A stretch of 64,000 nt of DNA, from positions 51,214 through 115,213 of the forward strand of contig CAZPAV010000001.1 in NCBI GenBank assembly GCA_964584755.1, in the 5' to 3' direction. The translations under genes were made by a program, and so were the position numbers. The notes beneath the pieces were generated by a model that worked only from the letters and a program-made list of their open reading frames with translations, was not told the origin of the DNA and searched no databases. This stretch comes from CAZPAV01 sp964584755. GTDB lineage: Bacteria > Actinomycetota > Acidimicrobiia > Spongiisociales > UBA5794. Within the stretch, counting starts at the first letter, position 1; the number at the start of each line of letters is the position of its first letter. Positions 8,838-16,377 of this stretch are shown here, one piece after another.

Positions 8838-9182
8838 CTACCCGGTCTCCTCGAGCGACTCGGCGTCCGCACGGTCGTCGACGACGCTGGCGGCCAGGCG
8901 CTCGAGCGAGTCTCGATAGACCGACATGAGGAAGTCGATCACCGCATCCGCCCGATTCGGCCCGAGCGAGTACATCCGATACCGGCCTTCGTTGCGACTC
9001 TCGACGAGATTGGCCATCCGCAGGATCCTGAGATGCGCCGACACGGCGTTCCGTGTCATCTGGGGGAACGACTCGGCGATCTCGGTCACACTCATCGACT
9101 CGCGCTGGCCGATCAGCCGCAGGATCTCTCGGCGCGTCGGGTCCGCGAGGGTGTGAAAGATCGTGTCGTCGTGGGTTTCCAT
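8838..9182 (-). CDS. ArsR/SmtB-family transcriptional regulator
   Basis: A 114-residue winged-helix repressor: LADPTRREILRLIG, then MSVTEIAESFPQMTRNAVSAHLRIL (recognition helix about residues 30-54) and a wing ending EGRYRMYSLG. There is no obvious metal-binding cysteine pair, so it is probably not a metal sensor. It belongs to the ArsR group usually encoded beside AHSA1/SRPBCC proteins. The ATG at 9182 follows an A/T-rich patch (about 9205-9235, core ACATGT) likely to hold its promoter and its own operator. It is the first gene of the island and likely controls the fusion gene and the amide transporter. Confidence 0.88.
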   Translation of the reverse strand: METHDDTIFHTLADPTRREILRLIGQRESMSVTEIAESFPQMTRNAVSAHLRILRMANLVESRNEGRYRMYSLGPNRADAVIDFLMSVYRDSLERLAASVVDDRADAESLEETG

Positions 9183-9474
9183 GTCCCTGCTAGCTGTCGA
9201 CGTGTGCTCAGATCAATACATGTTACCAGTTGCTTCGCCGCCGCGCCGAACCATCGCCGCGGAGCGCGGAGAGCCGCTGCGTCTGGGGGTGGCTCGCGTC
9301 TGCGTCCGGGGGACGAATCGGCGTGGAAGCTCAGGCGCACACCACACCCGAGAACGGTCCCCTGCCGCCATCCATCGCGCCAACCGGCCCGACCGGCTCC
9401 CACAGAGAGGATGGAGCCCCCATGACATCATCCCGGCCCCCAGAGCGGTCCCGTCGAGACATGGGCCGGGCGGA
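9183..9474. other. Intergenic region upstream of arsR
   Basis: About 290 bp with no credible gene. It marks the end of the amide island. Next to arsR it holds the A/T-rich patch described with that gene. An 18-codon open frame at 9421-9477 with an upstream GGAG was noted but cannot be supported. Confidence 0.4.
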
Positions 9475-9777
9475 CTAGGCCCCGCCTGCCCGGCGCCGGA
9501 AACCTCCCCGGGTCGACCGACGGCGAGGCGCCACCACGTCCAGCGCCGCCTCGACCTCTGCGCTCCCCACGACACCCTCGGCGAGGATCCGACCGTCGCC
9601 GGTTCGCAGCACGGGAATCCGCTCCCCGAAGTCGCGCACGAGACGATCGTCCTCCTCGATGTCGCGGACGACGACGGCGACCCCGGCCCGCTCGGCCGCC
9701 GGTCGGAGGAGCCCGAGCGTGGCGTCACAGAGGTGGCAGCCCGGGCGCGAGAGGAGCTCCAGCACCGGGGCGCTCAT
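9475..9777 (-). CDS. Glutaredoxin-like small thiol protein
   Basis: A 100-residue thioredoxin-fold protein of the glutaredoxin-related (DUF836-like) family. LLSRPGCHLCDATLGLL gives a CxxC at residues 15 and 18, followed by a cis-proline region RIPVLRT and the C-terminal helix GSAEVEAALDVV. It probably handles dithiol exchange or mixed disulfides in the cytoplasm; partner unknown. The tail is Arg/Gly-rich. It is divergent from the small plus-strand gene at 9802. Confidence 0.8.
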   Translation of the reverse strand: MSAPVLELLSRPGCHLCDATLGLLRPAAERAGVAVVVRDIEEDDRLVRDFGERIPVLRTGDGRILAEGVVGSAEVEAALDVVAPRRRSTRGGFRRRAGGA

Positions 9778-9801
9778 CGCGTCGCTACCCTGACGAGGTC
9801 C

Positions 9802-9897
9802 ATGCGTCCCTTCACCGCCCTCGCCGTCGCCGGCCTCCTCGCCCTCATCGTCGGCGCGTTCCTCCTCAAACTCCTCACCTCCGGGCTCACCCCCTAG
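9802..9897 (+). CDS. Possible single-span membrane microprotein (31 aa)
   Basis: ATG 9802 has a GAGG ribosome site at the right distance and encodes 31 residues: a short basic start, one hydrophobic segment of about 22 residues (ALAVAGLLALIVGAFLLKLL), then a stop. Third-position G/C bias fits coding. Its last 11 bp overlap the end of the convergent SAM-hydrolase-like gene. It is too short for family assignment, and expression is unproven. Confidence 0.4.
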   Translation: MRPFTALAVAGLLALIVGAFLLKLLTSGLTP

Positions 9898-10741
9898 GCG
9901 ACCCGGCCGGTCGCACGTCGATCCGCCGGGAGGCGGGGCGCCGCATCGTCACCGCGACGCGGGGACCGAGGGGGAACGTCTCGTCGGCCCGCCCGTCGCG
10001 GACGGCGATCGCCACCTGCCCCGACGCGTCCACGTACACGAGGCCCTCTCCCGAGGCCACGGCGCCGTAGACGTCGACCCAGGGGACGCGGAACGAGGTC
10101 CCGCCGATCCCCAGCTCGATCTCGTCACCCGGCTCCACACCCAACGCCTCCAGATCGTCCGGCGTGACGTTCGTCGCGGCGTTCCCGAACCGGTCCACCC
10201 ACAGCACCTCCCCGAGGAGCCCGCCCTCGCCGTCCGGCTCGGCGAGCGGCAGAACCAGAGGCGTCACCGCGGCCGGCTCGATCGGAGGTCCCAGCTCGTC
10301 GATGCCGTGGAGACCGGCGGCGAGCACCGCGGCCGCCGGAGCGAAGACGTCCCGCCCGGCGAAGGTTGCTCCCGCGGCGGGGATGCGGAACCGCGCCTCC
10401 TCGATGGAGACGATCCGGTCGGCGCCACCCACCATGGCTACCGCCGGCGCGAGGAGCCCGTTGTCGGGTCCGACGAAGATCCCCTTCTCGGTGCGGGCCG
10501 CCAGCGCCCGCCGCGTGGTCCCCACGCCCGGGTCCACCACGGCGAGGATCACGCCGTCGGGGAGGTACTGCACCGCCCGCAGCAGGGCGAGGGCTCCCGC
10601 CCGCACGTCCCCCGGCGGCACCTCATGGAGGACGTCGATGACCCGGACCTGCGGCGCGATCCGGGCGATGACCCCGTGGACGACCCCGACGAACTCGTCC
10701 TGGTGGCCGAAGTCCGACAGGAAGGAGACGTAGCCGCTCAT
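9887..10741 (-). CDS. SAM hydroxide adenosyltransferase family protein (DUF62)
   Basis: A 284-residue protein of the family that splits S-adenosylmethionine with water to adenosine and methionine. It matches over the whole length: FLSDFGHQDEFVGV at the N-terminus, VVDPGVGTTRRAL (D70, R77), FVGPDNGLL and the C-terminal barrel (WVDRFGNAATNV). The family's third catalytic residue, a histidine normally in TFHGRD, appears to be alanine here (TFAGRD, A127), so activity is uncertain. The start ATG 10741 overlaps the stop of the HMG-CoA lyase-like gene by 4 bp. Confidence 0.85.
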   Translation of the reverse strand: MSGYVSFLSDFGHQDEFVGVVHGVIARIAPQVRVIDVLHEVPPGDVRAGALALLRAVQYLPDGVILAVVDPGVGTTRRALAARTEKGIFVGPDNGLLAPAVAMVGGADRIVSIEEARFRIPAAGATFAGRDVFAPAAAVLAAGLHGIDELGPPIEPAAVTPLVLPLAEPDGEGGLLGEVLWVDRFGNAATNVTPDDLEALGVEPGDEIELGIGGTSFRVPWVDVYGAVASGEGLVYVDASGQVAIAVRDGRADETFPLGPRVAVTMRRPASRRIDVRPAGSPRG

Positions 10742-11667
10742 CGGGGCCACCATCCCGCCCGGCCCAGGGCCCCCGGCAGGACCCTCCCCAGCCGGTCCCC
10801 GAGCCACCGACCCGTCGCCACGACCTGCTCCGGGTCGACGCCGGTGGCGATCCCGGAACGCTCGAGGAGGTAGAGCACGTCCTCGGTGGCGACGTTCCCC
10901 GTGGCGTCGGGGGCGAACGGGCATCCCCCCGCCCCGCCCACCGACGCGTCGACGACGCGGACTCCGTGCTCGATCGCCGTCCAGACGTTCGCCACCCCCG
11001 TATGGCGGGTGTCGTGGAAGTGGACGCGCAGTCCGACGGATCCCACCGCGGCGCGCACCGCGGCGATCCTCCTCGCCACGTCCTCGGGGACCGCGACCCC
11101 GATCGTGTCCCCGAGGGCGACCTCGCTCGCCCCCGCCGCCGCGGCCCGACCCGCCAACGCCGCGACGGTCGCGACCGGGACCTCTCCATCGTACGGACAC
11201 CCGAAGGCGACCGAGATGGTCACCGTGGTCCGCCGCCCGGCGGCGCTCGCCTCGGGGAGCATGGCCTCGATCTCGCCCATCGTCTCCTCCGGCGTCGCCC
11301 CCGCGTTCGCCCGGTTGAATCCCGCGGAGGCCCCGACGACGAAGTTCACCTCGTCGACGACGGTGGCGAGGGCACGCTCCAACCCGCGTCGATTGAGGAC
11401 GAGACCGATGTAGCTCACGCCCTCGGGACTGGGGCCGAGCGCATCGAGCACGGCTTCGGCGTCGGCCATCTGCGGCACCCGACCCGGGTGGACGAAGCTC
11501 GCCACCTCGATCCGCCGCAGGCCGGCGACGCGGAGGCGCTCGACGAGCTCCACCTTCGTCTCCGTCGCCAGGACGGCGTCCTCGTTCTGCAGCCCGTCAC
11601 GCGCCCCCACCTCCACCAGGGTGACGCGGGGCGGGAGGTCGGGTCCGGCTCTCGATCCTTCGGGCAT
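10738..11667 (-). CDS. Hydroxymethylglutaryl-CoA lyase family protein
   Basis: A 309-residue TIM-barrel enzyme of the DRE-TIM (HMGL-like) superfamily: VTLVEVGARDGLQNE at residues about 11-25 (the RDGLQ metal/substrate motif), ALGDTIGVA, VHFHDTRHTG (metal-binding HxH) and GGAGGCPFAPDATGN with the catalytic cysteine. It should cleave HMG-CoA to acetyl-CoA and acetoacetate in leucine catabolism. ATG 11667 has a strong GGGGAGG site, and an Arg-rich upstream extension is rejected. Leucine uptake by the Liv systems and the CoA ligase at 23258 fit such a role. Confidence 0.87.
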   Translation of the reverse strand: MPEGSRAGPDLPPRVTLVEVGARDGLQNEDAVLATETKVELVERLRVAGLRRIEVASFVHPGRVPQMADAEAVLDALGPSPEGVSYIGLVLNRRGLERALATVVDEVNFVVGASAGFNRANAGATPEETMGEIEAMLPEASAAGRRTTVTISVAFGCPYDGEVPVATVAALAGRAAAAGASEVALGDTIGVAVPEDVARRIAAVRAAVGSVGLRVHFHDTRHTGVANVWTAIEHGVRVVDASVGGAGGCPFAPDATGNVATEDVLYLLERSGIATGVDPEQVVATGRWLGDRLGRVLPGALGRAGWWPR

Positions 11668-11756
11668 GGGTCCTCCCCGGCGGCCTGCCGTCGCCCGATT
11701 ATCCCATCCGCGCGGTCGGCGACCCCCACGCCCCCCGACGACTACCCTCCACGCCG

Positions 11757-12749
11757 ATGCCGACCCTCCGCCTCTTCGCCAATCTCCGGGAAGCTGCCGG
11801 ATCCTCCAGCGTGGAGATCCCGGGGGCGACGGTCGGCGAGGTCCTCGAGAGCGCGACGGCGCGTTTCGGAGCGCGGTTCGCCGCCGGGCTCGAGACGGCA
11901 CGCGTGTGGGTGAACGGGGAGCCCGCCGACGGGGAGACCCCGGTGGAGGACGGCGACGAGATCGCGCTCATCCCCCCCGTCTCCGGAGGCGCCACCGCCA
12001 CCCGGCCGACGATCCGCACCGACACGACCGTCCTCCCCTTCCTCCTCGTGACGACGGTCCTCGTCGCGGGGTGGATCCCGCTACGCTGGTTCGCGCTCGT
12101 CGCCGTCGGCACGGTCATCGCCTGGGCCTGGGACCTCACCGACACCGGCCGCCGGATCGCCGTCGGCGCCGCGGTGTACCCCGCGCTCCTCGCCGCCGTC
12201 TCCGGAGCCGTGGCCACCTACGCCTGGGGGTTCCCCGGTCTCGCCGGAGGACTCGCCTTGGGAGTCGCCGCCGCGGCGGCCTGGCCCGTCTTCGACGCAC
12301 GCACCCGGGCGCCGCAGGCCGTCGCGGCCACGGTCACGGTGGCCTTCGTGGCGGCCACCGGAGCGGGGGGGCTGGTGCTGCTCCGCATGATGGGGACCCC
12401 CGTCGTCGTCGCCTACGTCGCCATCGCCGTCGTCGGCATGGCGGCCGCCACCGTCGCCCAGGCGACCGGTGGGAAGGTGCAGTCCTTCGATCCCAACGTC
12501 GGGGCCCTCCTCGGCAGCCTCCTCTCGGGGGTCGCCGTCGGGCTGGTCGCCGCCGACATCGAGCTCGCCGCCGCCATGCTCGGTGCGGTCGCCACCGCGG
12601 CGGGACTCATCGCCGGCCGGGCATTCGGATCCATGCTCCGCTCCGGCGCCGTCCTGCACACGGCGGCGAGCCCCGGTGTCCTCGCCGCCATCGACGGCTT
12701 CGTCATCGCCGCGCCACTCTTCTGGCTGACGCTCTGGGTGTTCGGCTGA
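11757..12749 (+). CDS. MoaD/ThiS-like domain fused to a CdsA-like multi-span membrane domain
   Basis: A 330-residue protein. Residues 1-78 are a MoaD-type beta-grasp domain (MPTLRLFANLREAAGSSSVE, DGDEIALIPPVSGG) ending in the Gly-Gly of sulfur carriers. In true MoaD these glycines are the C-terminus, but here the chain continues into about eight hydrophobic segments. The final region (SPGVLAAIDGFVIAAPLFW) resembles the C-terminal signature of phosphatidate cytidylyltransferase (GVLDRIDSLLFAAPVF), with the key polar residues changed. So either the GG is released by cleavage or the domain is not a sulfur carrier. The function is unknown; the fusion itself is clear from one uninterrupted frame. 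Confidence 0.72.
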   Translation: MPTLRLFANLREAAGSSSVEIPGATVGEVLESATARFGARFAAGLETARVWVNGEPADGETPVEDGDEIALIPPVSGGATATRPTIRTDTTVLPFLLVTTVLVAGWIPLRWFALVAVGTVIAWAWDLTDTGRRIAVGAAVYPALLAAVSGAVATYAWGFPGLAGGLALGVAAAAAWPVFDARTRAPQAVAATVTVAFVAATGAGGLVLLRMMGTPVVVAYVAIAVVGMAAATVAQATGGKVQSFDPNVGALLGSLLSGVAVGLVAADIELAAAMLGAVATAAGLIAGRAFGSMLRSGAVLHTAASPGVLAAIDGFVIAAPLFWLTLWVFG

Positions 12750-12770
12750 CCGCAGGCGGTCTCCGGTACC

Positions 12771-12786
12771 GTCGGGTTGGCCCGAC
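12771..12786 (+). terminator. Small hairpin after the MoaD-fusion gene
   Basis: A 6-bp GTCGGG/CCCGAC stem with a TTGG loop, 22 bp past the stop and before the next start. There is no T-run. It is a weak terminator candidate. Confidence 0.3.
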
Positions 12787-12808
12787 CCGCCACTAGCCTG
12801 ACAGCCGC

Positions 12809-13963
12809 ATGAATCCCTCGAGATTCTCCCGCCTCCTCGTCCTCGTCCTGACGATCGCCCTCCTCGCGGTCGCTCCGGTCCACGCGTCCGCCCAGACGAA
12901 GCAGGACGTGGAACGGGCGCAGGATCAACTCGATCGCGCCAAGTCGACGAAGCGCTCCGCCTACGAGACCTGGGTCGCGAGTCGCCAGGCCCTCGACGAG
13001 GCCGTCGCCGCCTACGAGGAGATCACGAACCAGCGCGAGGAGCTCACCTACCGCATCTCCCAGCTCACCGACCGGATCCGCGAGTACGAGGCGAAGGTCG
13101 CCGAGCTCAAGGATCGCGCCCGTCGCCTCGTCCTCGAGGCCTACGTCAACGGGGGCACGAACCTCGTCGGGGTCGCCTTCGAGGCCGGGAGCATCCAGGA
13201 CCTCCTCACCTCCCAGGCGCTCATCGACTCGGCGACGAGTCGCGACCTCGCCGACCTCGTCCGGCTCGACGTCGTCCGTCGGGAGATGGACCGCCTCAAG
13301 ACCGACCTCGACGCCGACGAGGCGCAGCTTCGGGACGTGGAGCGTCAGGACGAGGAGCTCGTGCGACGCATGGACGAGCTGTTCCGGCAAGCCGAGGACG
13401 CCTACCGGGCGGCGAGCGCCGCGGAGCGCAAGGCCATCGACCGGTTGCGGAAGGAGCGCGCCGCGTACGCCGCGGCGGAGGCCCGCCGCAAGGCCCAGGC
13501 CGCCGCGGCGGCCCGCCTCGCCGCCAGCGGCGCCGCCGCGGGCCTCCCCCCGGAGGCGACGCCCGGTTTCGTCTGTCCCGTGAAAGGCGGCGCCTCGTTC
13601 ATCAACTCCTGGGGCTTCCCCCGTTCCGGAGGCCGCCGCCGCCACAAGGGCGTCGACATGTTCGCGCCACGGAACACGCCCGTCGTGGCCGTGGGCCCCG
13701 GCAAGATCACCTTCGGCGTCGTGAACCTCGGGGGGAACGTCACCCACCTGTACGGGGACGACGGCAACGTCTACTACTACGCCCACCTCGAGGGGTGGCC
13801 CTCCGGCCTCCGGTCCGGACAGCGGGTACGGCGGGGCCAGATCGTCGGCTACGTGGGCAACTCGGGCAACGCCCGCTACACGTCGCCGCACCTCCACTTC
13901 GAGATCCGGCCCAACGGCAAGGCCGTCAATCCCTACCCCACCGTCCGCTACTACTGTCCGTGA
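12809..13963 (+). CDS. Secreted M23-family peptidoglycan peptidase with coiled coil
   Basis: A 384-residue cell-wall hydrolase or activator (EnvC/RipA-like layout). It has a signal peptide ending near HASA (residues 1-29), a long charged coiled coil (about 30-240, two heptad-rich arms), and a LytM/M23 domain. The zinc ligands are readable: H279 and D283 in HKGVD, then H361 and H363 in HLHFE. The complete set suggests an active endopeptidase cutting peptide crosslinks outside the membrane. It is followed 22 bp later by the RsiG-like gene. Confidence 0.9.
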   Translation: MNPSRFSRLLVLVLTIALLAVAPVHASAQTKQDVERAQDQLDRAKSTKRSAYETWVASRQALDEAVAAYEEITNQREELTYRISQLTDRIREYEAKVAELKDRARRLVLEAYVNGGTNLVGVAFEAGSIQDLLTSQALIDSATSRDLADLVRLDVVRREMDRLKTDLDADEAQLRDVERQDEELVRRMDELFRQAEDAYRAASAAERKAIDRLRKERAAYAAAEARRKAQAAAAARLAASGAAAGLPPEATPGFVCPVKGGASFINSWGFPRSGGRRRHKGVDMFAPRNTPVVAVGPGKITFGVVNLGGNVTHLYGDDGNVYYYAHLEGWPSGLRSGQRVRRGQIVGYVGNSGNARYTSPHLHFEIRPNGKAVNPYPTVRYYCP

Positions 13964-13985
13964 GCGGAGCGAGCGAGGACGAGCC

Positions 13986-14525
13986 GTGGACCAGAGCCGT
14001 AGGCGTATCGACCAGGTGTCCGACCCCACCTTCACCCGAGATCTCGACACGCTCCCCCTCGACGAGCTGCGCGAGCGCCGCCACGTCCTCGACGACCTCG
14101 ACCGGGAGCTCTCCTACTACCGGCGGATCCTCCACGGCCGCATGGACCTCCTCGCCTTCGAGTTGCGTCGCCGTTCGGGGGAGGAGACCCGAAGCCTCAT
14201 CGAGGCCCTCCCCGAGATCCTCGCCGACTCCCCGACCGGAGACCGGGAGACGCTCCCCAAGGCGCTCCCGGTCGAGCCGCCCGAGCTCCCCGCCCGCGGC
14301 CGGCGCGCCATCGACCGGGCCCTCGGCAACGACTTCCTCGCCCGCCTCCCCGAACTGGACGACGCCGAGCTCGAGGAGATCCAACGCGGGCTCACCGAAG
14401 CGGAGCGAGCGGTCTCCGCGCAGCGACGCACCGTCTACGAGGCCCACGAGCAGATCCTCGCCGAGCTCACCCGCCGCTACCGGACGGGACTTGCCGACGT
14501 CGATGAGCTCCTTCCGCGCCGCTGA
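13986..14525 (+). CDS. RsiG-like (aerial mycelium formation family) putative c-di-GMP-binding anti-sigma protein
   Basis: A 179-residue alpha-helical protein resembling RsiG, the Streptomyces anti-WhiG protein that uses c-di-GMP. The typical LDELRERRHVLDDLDRELSY start and RILHGRMDLLAFEL helix are visible. The published binding signature E-x3-S-x2-R-x3-Q-x3-D appears twice in altered form: D-x3-S-x2-R-x3-H-x3-D in helix 1, and E-x3-S-x2-R-x3-Y-x3-E in ERAVSAQRRTVYEAHE. No sigma factor gene is adjacent. It has a GTG start with AGGACGAG upstream. The family call is fairly secure; nucleotide binding is not. Confidence 0.7.
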   Translation: MDQSRRRIDQVSDPTFTRDLDTLPLDELRERRHVLDDLDRELSYYRRILHGRMDLLAFELRRRSGEETRSLIEALPEILADSPTGDRETLPKALPVEPPELPARGRRAIDRALGNDFLARLPELDDAELEEIQRGLTEAERAVSAQRRTVYEAHEQILAELTRRYRTGLADVDELLPRR

Positions 14526-14530
14526 CCGCC

Positions 14531-15460
14531 GTGCTCGTCCGCACGGTTCGATCCGGGGTCACCGAGGCGACCGACGAGGTCACGGTCCTCGCCTGTGACC
14601 GAAGCGGGACCGTCCTCCTCCGGTCCGGCGACCCCGACGAGCCCCTCTTCTACCGTTCCGCCATCAAGCCCTTCCAGGCGGTCGCCGCGCTCGAGGCCGG
14701 GGTCTCCCTCCCCCCGGAGCACCTCGCCCTCGCCTGCGCCAGCCACGGCGGCCATCCGGTGCACCTCGCCATCGTCTCCGCCATCCTCGAAGCGGGCGGC
14801 CTCGAGGAGTCCGCGCTCCGGTGTCCCGCAGCGTGGCCGCTCTCGGCGGCGGCGCGGGACCTCCAGATCCGCCGTGGCGTCCGCCGGCCGCGGCGGATCT
14901 TCCACAACTGCTCCGGGAAGCACGCCACCATGCTGCGTGCCTGCATCGCCTCGGGTTGGCCCACCGGCGGGTACCTCGATCCGGATCACCCGCTCCAGCG
15001 CGGGATCCTGCACGTGGTGGCCGAGGCGACGGGCGTCGACCCCCGACCAGTCGGTGTCGACGGTTGCGGCGCCCCCACGCTCCGGGGAACGGTCCGAGGC
15101 CTGGCCCGAGGGTTCGCCCACCTCTCCGACGACGAACGGTTCGCCGCGGTCGCCTCGGCGACGTCCCGATTCCCGGCGCTCGTCGCCGACGACCGGCGCC
15201 CGGACGGCCGCCTCGGAAGCTGGTGGGGAGGCCCGGTGAAGGTCGGCGCCGTGGGGCTCATCGGTGCCGGCCGCCACGGGATCGGCATCGCGGCCAAGAG
15301 CCGGTCGGGGAGCTCCCGCAACGCCGTCGCCGCGCTCGTGGCGGCGGCGCGACGGTTGGGCCTGCTCTCGCAGGCGATGGTCGACGGGCTCGAGGACGTC
15401 GCCGAACCACCGGTCCTCGGCGGCGGCCGGCACGTCGGCTCCCTCGTCGTCGAAGGGTGA
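14531..15460 (+). CDS. Asparaginase (L-asparaginase II, AnsA-type family)
   Basis: A 309-residue protein of the bacterial asparaginase II family, which is unrelated in sequence to E. coli AnsB. The markers are YRSAIKPFQAVA near residue 45, CASHGGHPVHL, FHNCSGKHATML (catalytic region, about 128-139), GVDGCGAPT and the C-terminal KSRSGSSRNAVAAL. It hydrolyses asparagine to aspartate and ammonia in the cytoplasm. It starts at GTG 14531, 5 bp after the RsiG-like stop, and its stop overlaps the next GTG. It is likely one transcription unit from 12809 to 17627. Confidence 0.88.
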   Translation: MLVRTVRSGVTEATDEVTVLACDRSGTVLLRSGDPDEPLFYRSAIKPFQAVAALEAGVSLPPEHLALACASHGGHPVHLAIVSAILEAGGLEESALRCPAAWPLSAAARDLQIRRGVRRPRRIFHNCSGKHATMLRACIASGWPTGGYLDPDHPLQRGILHVVAEATGVDPRPVGVDGCGAPTLRGTVRGLARGFAHLSDDERFAAVASATSRFPALVADDRRPDGRLGSWWGGPVKVGAVGLIGAGRHGIGIAAKSRSGSSRNAVAALVAAARRLGLLSQAMVDGLEDVAEPPVLGGGRHVGSLVVEG

Positions 15461-16377
15461 CGGCGGTGCGCGTCCACGCCGACCTCGCCACGGCACGATT
15501 CGACGACCTGTCGCCGACGGCACCGGCGACCGGCCCCTTCCCCGGTCGTGGGTACGTCGCGGCCTGGCACCGCGTCCGGGCTCCGGGACGGCCTCCGCTG
15601 CTCGTCGAGAGCGACGACGCGCTCCTCCCCCTCGTCGCCGACGAGCAGGGAACCCTGACCTTCGCCGGCGAGCCGGACCTGACCGACTACCACAGCCCGC
15701 TGGGAACCGGCGTGGCGCGCCTGGCGAAGGAGCTCCCCCGGCTGTTCCCGGGCCGGCGCTTCCACTTCGACAGCCTCCCCGAGGAGGCCGCCCGTCCGCT
15801 GGCACGGGGACTGCGCGCCGGCGGGGCGGAGGTGGACGCCGAGCAGCACCACCTCACCGCCGTCCTCCCCCTGCCCCCGACGCCGGAGGCGTGGCTGGCG
15901 AGCATCGGCAAGAAGCACCGTCACGAGATCCGGCGGAAGCGTCGCCGCTTCCACGAGGAGGTCGGCGCACCCGTGCTCGAACGCCGGCGCGGCCCGGCGG
16001 CGCTCGAGCTGTTCTTCGCCATGCATCGACGGTCCGCCGGCGAGAAGGGCCACTTCATGACGCGGGAGATGGAGCGGTTCTTCGCCGCGCTCGACGAGAT
16101 CCCCGGCGCCATCATCGACACCCTCGTCGTCGCAGGGACACCGGTCGCGGCCGTGTTCTCGTTCGAGACGGAGGACGCCTACTACCTGTACAACTCGGCC
16201 TACGACCCCGCGGTCGGCCATGCCTCCCCCGGGGTCGTCCTCGTCTCCGCCCTCATCGAGGACCGCATCGCCCGCGGTACGCGGATCTTCGACTTCCTCA
16301 AGGGGGACGAGCCCTACAAGTTCCGTTACGGGGCCCGGCCACGTCCCCTGTTTCTCCTCGAAGGACGGTTCCCGTGA
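15457..16377 (+). CDS. GNAT-fold acyltransferase (CelD/BcsL-like)
   Basis: A 306-residue protein with the GNAT domain of the BioF2/CelD-type group: KKHRHEIRRKRRRF (basic helix about 151-164), an AMHRRSAGEKGHFM region and YYLYNSAYDP, with DFLKGDEPYKFRYG near the end. Relatives transfer acyl groups in exopolysaccharide, peptidoglycan or thiol biosynthesis. GTG 15457 overlaps the asparaginase stop, and its own stop overlaps the mshA start, so the three are translationally coupled. The acceptor is unknown. Confidence 0.75.
   Translation: MTAVRVHADLATARFDDLSPTAPATGPFPGRGYVAAWHRVRAPGRPPLLVESDDALLPLVADEQGTLTFAGEPDLTDYHSPLGTGVARLAKELPRLFPGRRFHFDSLPEEAARPLARGLRAGGAEVDAEQHHLTAVLPLPPTPEAWLASIGKKHRHEIRRKRRRFHEEVGAPVLERRRGPAALELFFAMHRRSAGEKGHFMTREMERFFAALDEIPGAIIDTLVVAGTPVAAVFSFETEDAYYLYNSAYDPAVGHASPGVVLVSALIEDRIARGTRIFDFLKGDEPYKFRYGARPRPLFLLEGRFP

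Noticed and set aside
9421..9477. An 18-codon open frame with an upstream GGAG, as a leader peptide
   Set aside because: Too short, no regulatory residue pattern, and it runs into the end of the glutaredoxin-like gene; nothing downstream on that strand to regulate.
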